A stretch of DNA of 21,269 nucleotides from the NCBI GenBank assembly GCA_018813375.1, contig JAHJBU010000073.1:1-21269 (forward strand), in the 5' to 3' direction. The stretch comes from Patescibacteria group bacterium. Lineage in GTDB: Bacteria; Patescibacteriota; Microgenomatia; UBA1400; PJMF01. The notes beneath the pieces were generated by a model. It was not told where the DNA came from. It saw only the letters and a program-made list of their open reading frames with translations, and searched no databases. Positions 21,115 to 21,269 of the stretch are shown here, in pieces; the stretch's first letter is position 1, and each line of letters begins with the position of its first letter. Position numbers and translations under genes: made by a program.

Positions 21115-21269
21115 TTAAATCCAACCGCTGATAATCATAATACCCATGATCAACATAATTACACCAGCAACTAAATGCAATGTTTTTAATCTTTTTTGAC
21201 GAATTTCTTCTGCCTTGCCTGGATCAAAACCTTTGTAAACTGCAATTGATATTAAAATCATTGGTAAAA
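21115..21269 (-). CDS. 3' end of a small membrane protein, possibly CcdA/DsbD-like (partial)
   Basis: Only the last 50 residues are in the window, reading leftward to TAA at 21115-21117. They comprise the end of one hydrophobic segment (LPMILISIAVYKGF), a charged link (DPGKAEEIRQKRLKTL) and a final membrane helix (HLVAGVIMLIMGIMIISGWI). This helix-basic linker-helix ending with a G-x-x-x-L-x-x-G-type pattern resembles the C-terminus of CcdA/DsbD thiol-electron carriers, which would fit a genome with DsbA-like proteins, but many small membrane proteins look similar. It lies 65-80 bases upstream of the proline-rich gene on the same strand. Confidence 0.45.
   Translation of the reverse strand, partial: LPMILISIAVYKGFDPGKAEEIRQKRLKTLHLVAGVIMLIMGIMIISGWI

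Overview
This is an AT-rich, very gene-dense bacterial window: no gene-free stretch reaches 300 bases, the longest being the roughly 225-base metK leader. Genes abut or overlap by a few bases. TGA acts as an ordinary stop (Nudix gene, elongation-factor-like gene, Dus gene), so the code is standard rather than the TGA=Gly code of Gracilibacteria/Absconditabacteria. Compact divergent versions of widespread enzymes and the set of small DsbA-like, LCP and coiled-coil proteins suggest a Candidatus Patescibacteria (CPR) genome. No ribosomal marker is present, so this placement is inference.

Left part (1-5187, + strand). The window opens in what looks like the 3' end of an insertion sequence whose transposase tail runs into an ABC-transporter ATPase lacking its N-terminus and Walker A. 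A full-length MacB/FtsX-type permease follows, with a bacterial SH3-like segment inserted in its extracytoplasmic domain. Then come an M29 aminopeptidase, methionine aminopeptidase, and a small coiled-coil protein with a 12-bp tandem repeat.

Middle part (5184-9095, - strand). A four-gene cluster reads CarD-like regulator, Nudix (Ap4A-hydrolase-like), EndoQ-like PHP endonuclease, UvrD/PcrA-like helicase. It looks like a DNA-repair and nucleotide-hygiene operon. Divergent from it, at 9248, is a membrane-anchored DsbA-like oxidoreductase whose two half-domains are in reversed order, a circular permutation, behind a structured leader.

Right-middle part (10065-15900, - strand). A SAM riboswitch sits in front of metK. 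It is followed by an elongation-factor-like small protein, a phosphoribosyltransferase, an EamA transporter, a single-chain transketolase and an Fe-S PD-(D/E)XK nuclease, all codirectional and tightly packed.

Right part (15963-21269). A possible YidC/Oxa1-like membrane protein diverges from a tRNA-dihydrouridine synthase. Then come a divergent PRPP synthetase, an LCP cell-wall ligase, a proline-rich small protein and the 3' end of a small membrane protein. Transketolase, PRPP synthetase and the phosphoribosyltransferase form a pentose-to-PRPP theme.

Two initiation styles coexist. Several genes have strong Shine-Dalgarno sites, while at least eight carry a TANAAT -10-like hexamer only 6-9 bases before ATG, as expected for leaderless mRNAs. 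The most unusual items are the permuted DsbA fold, the riboswitch with a visible mutually exclusive pairing scheme, the EndoQ cluster, the IS-truncated transporter and the leaderless-promoter pattern.
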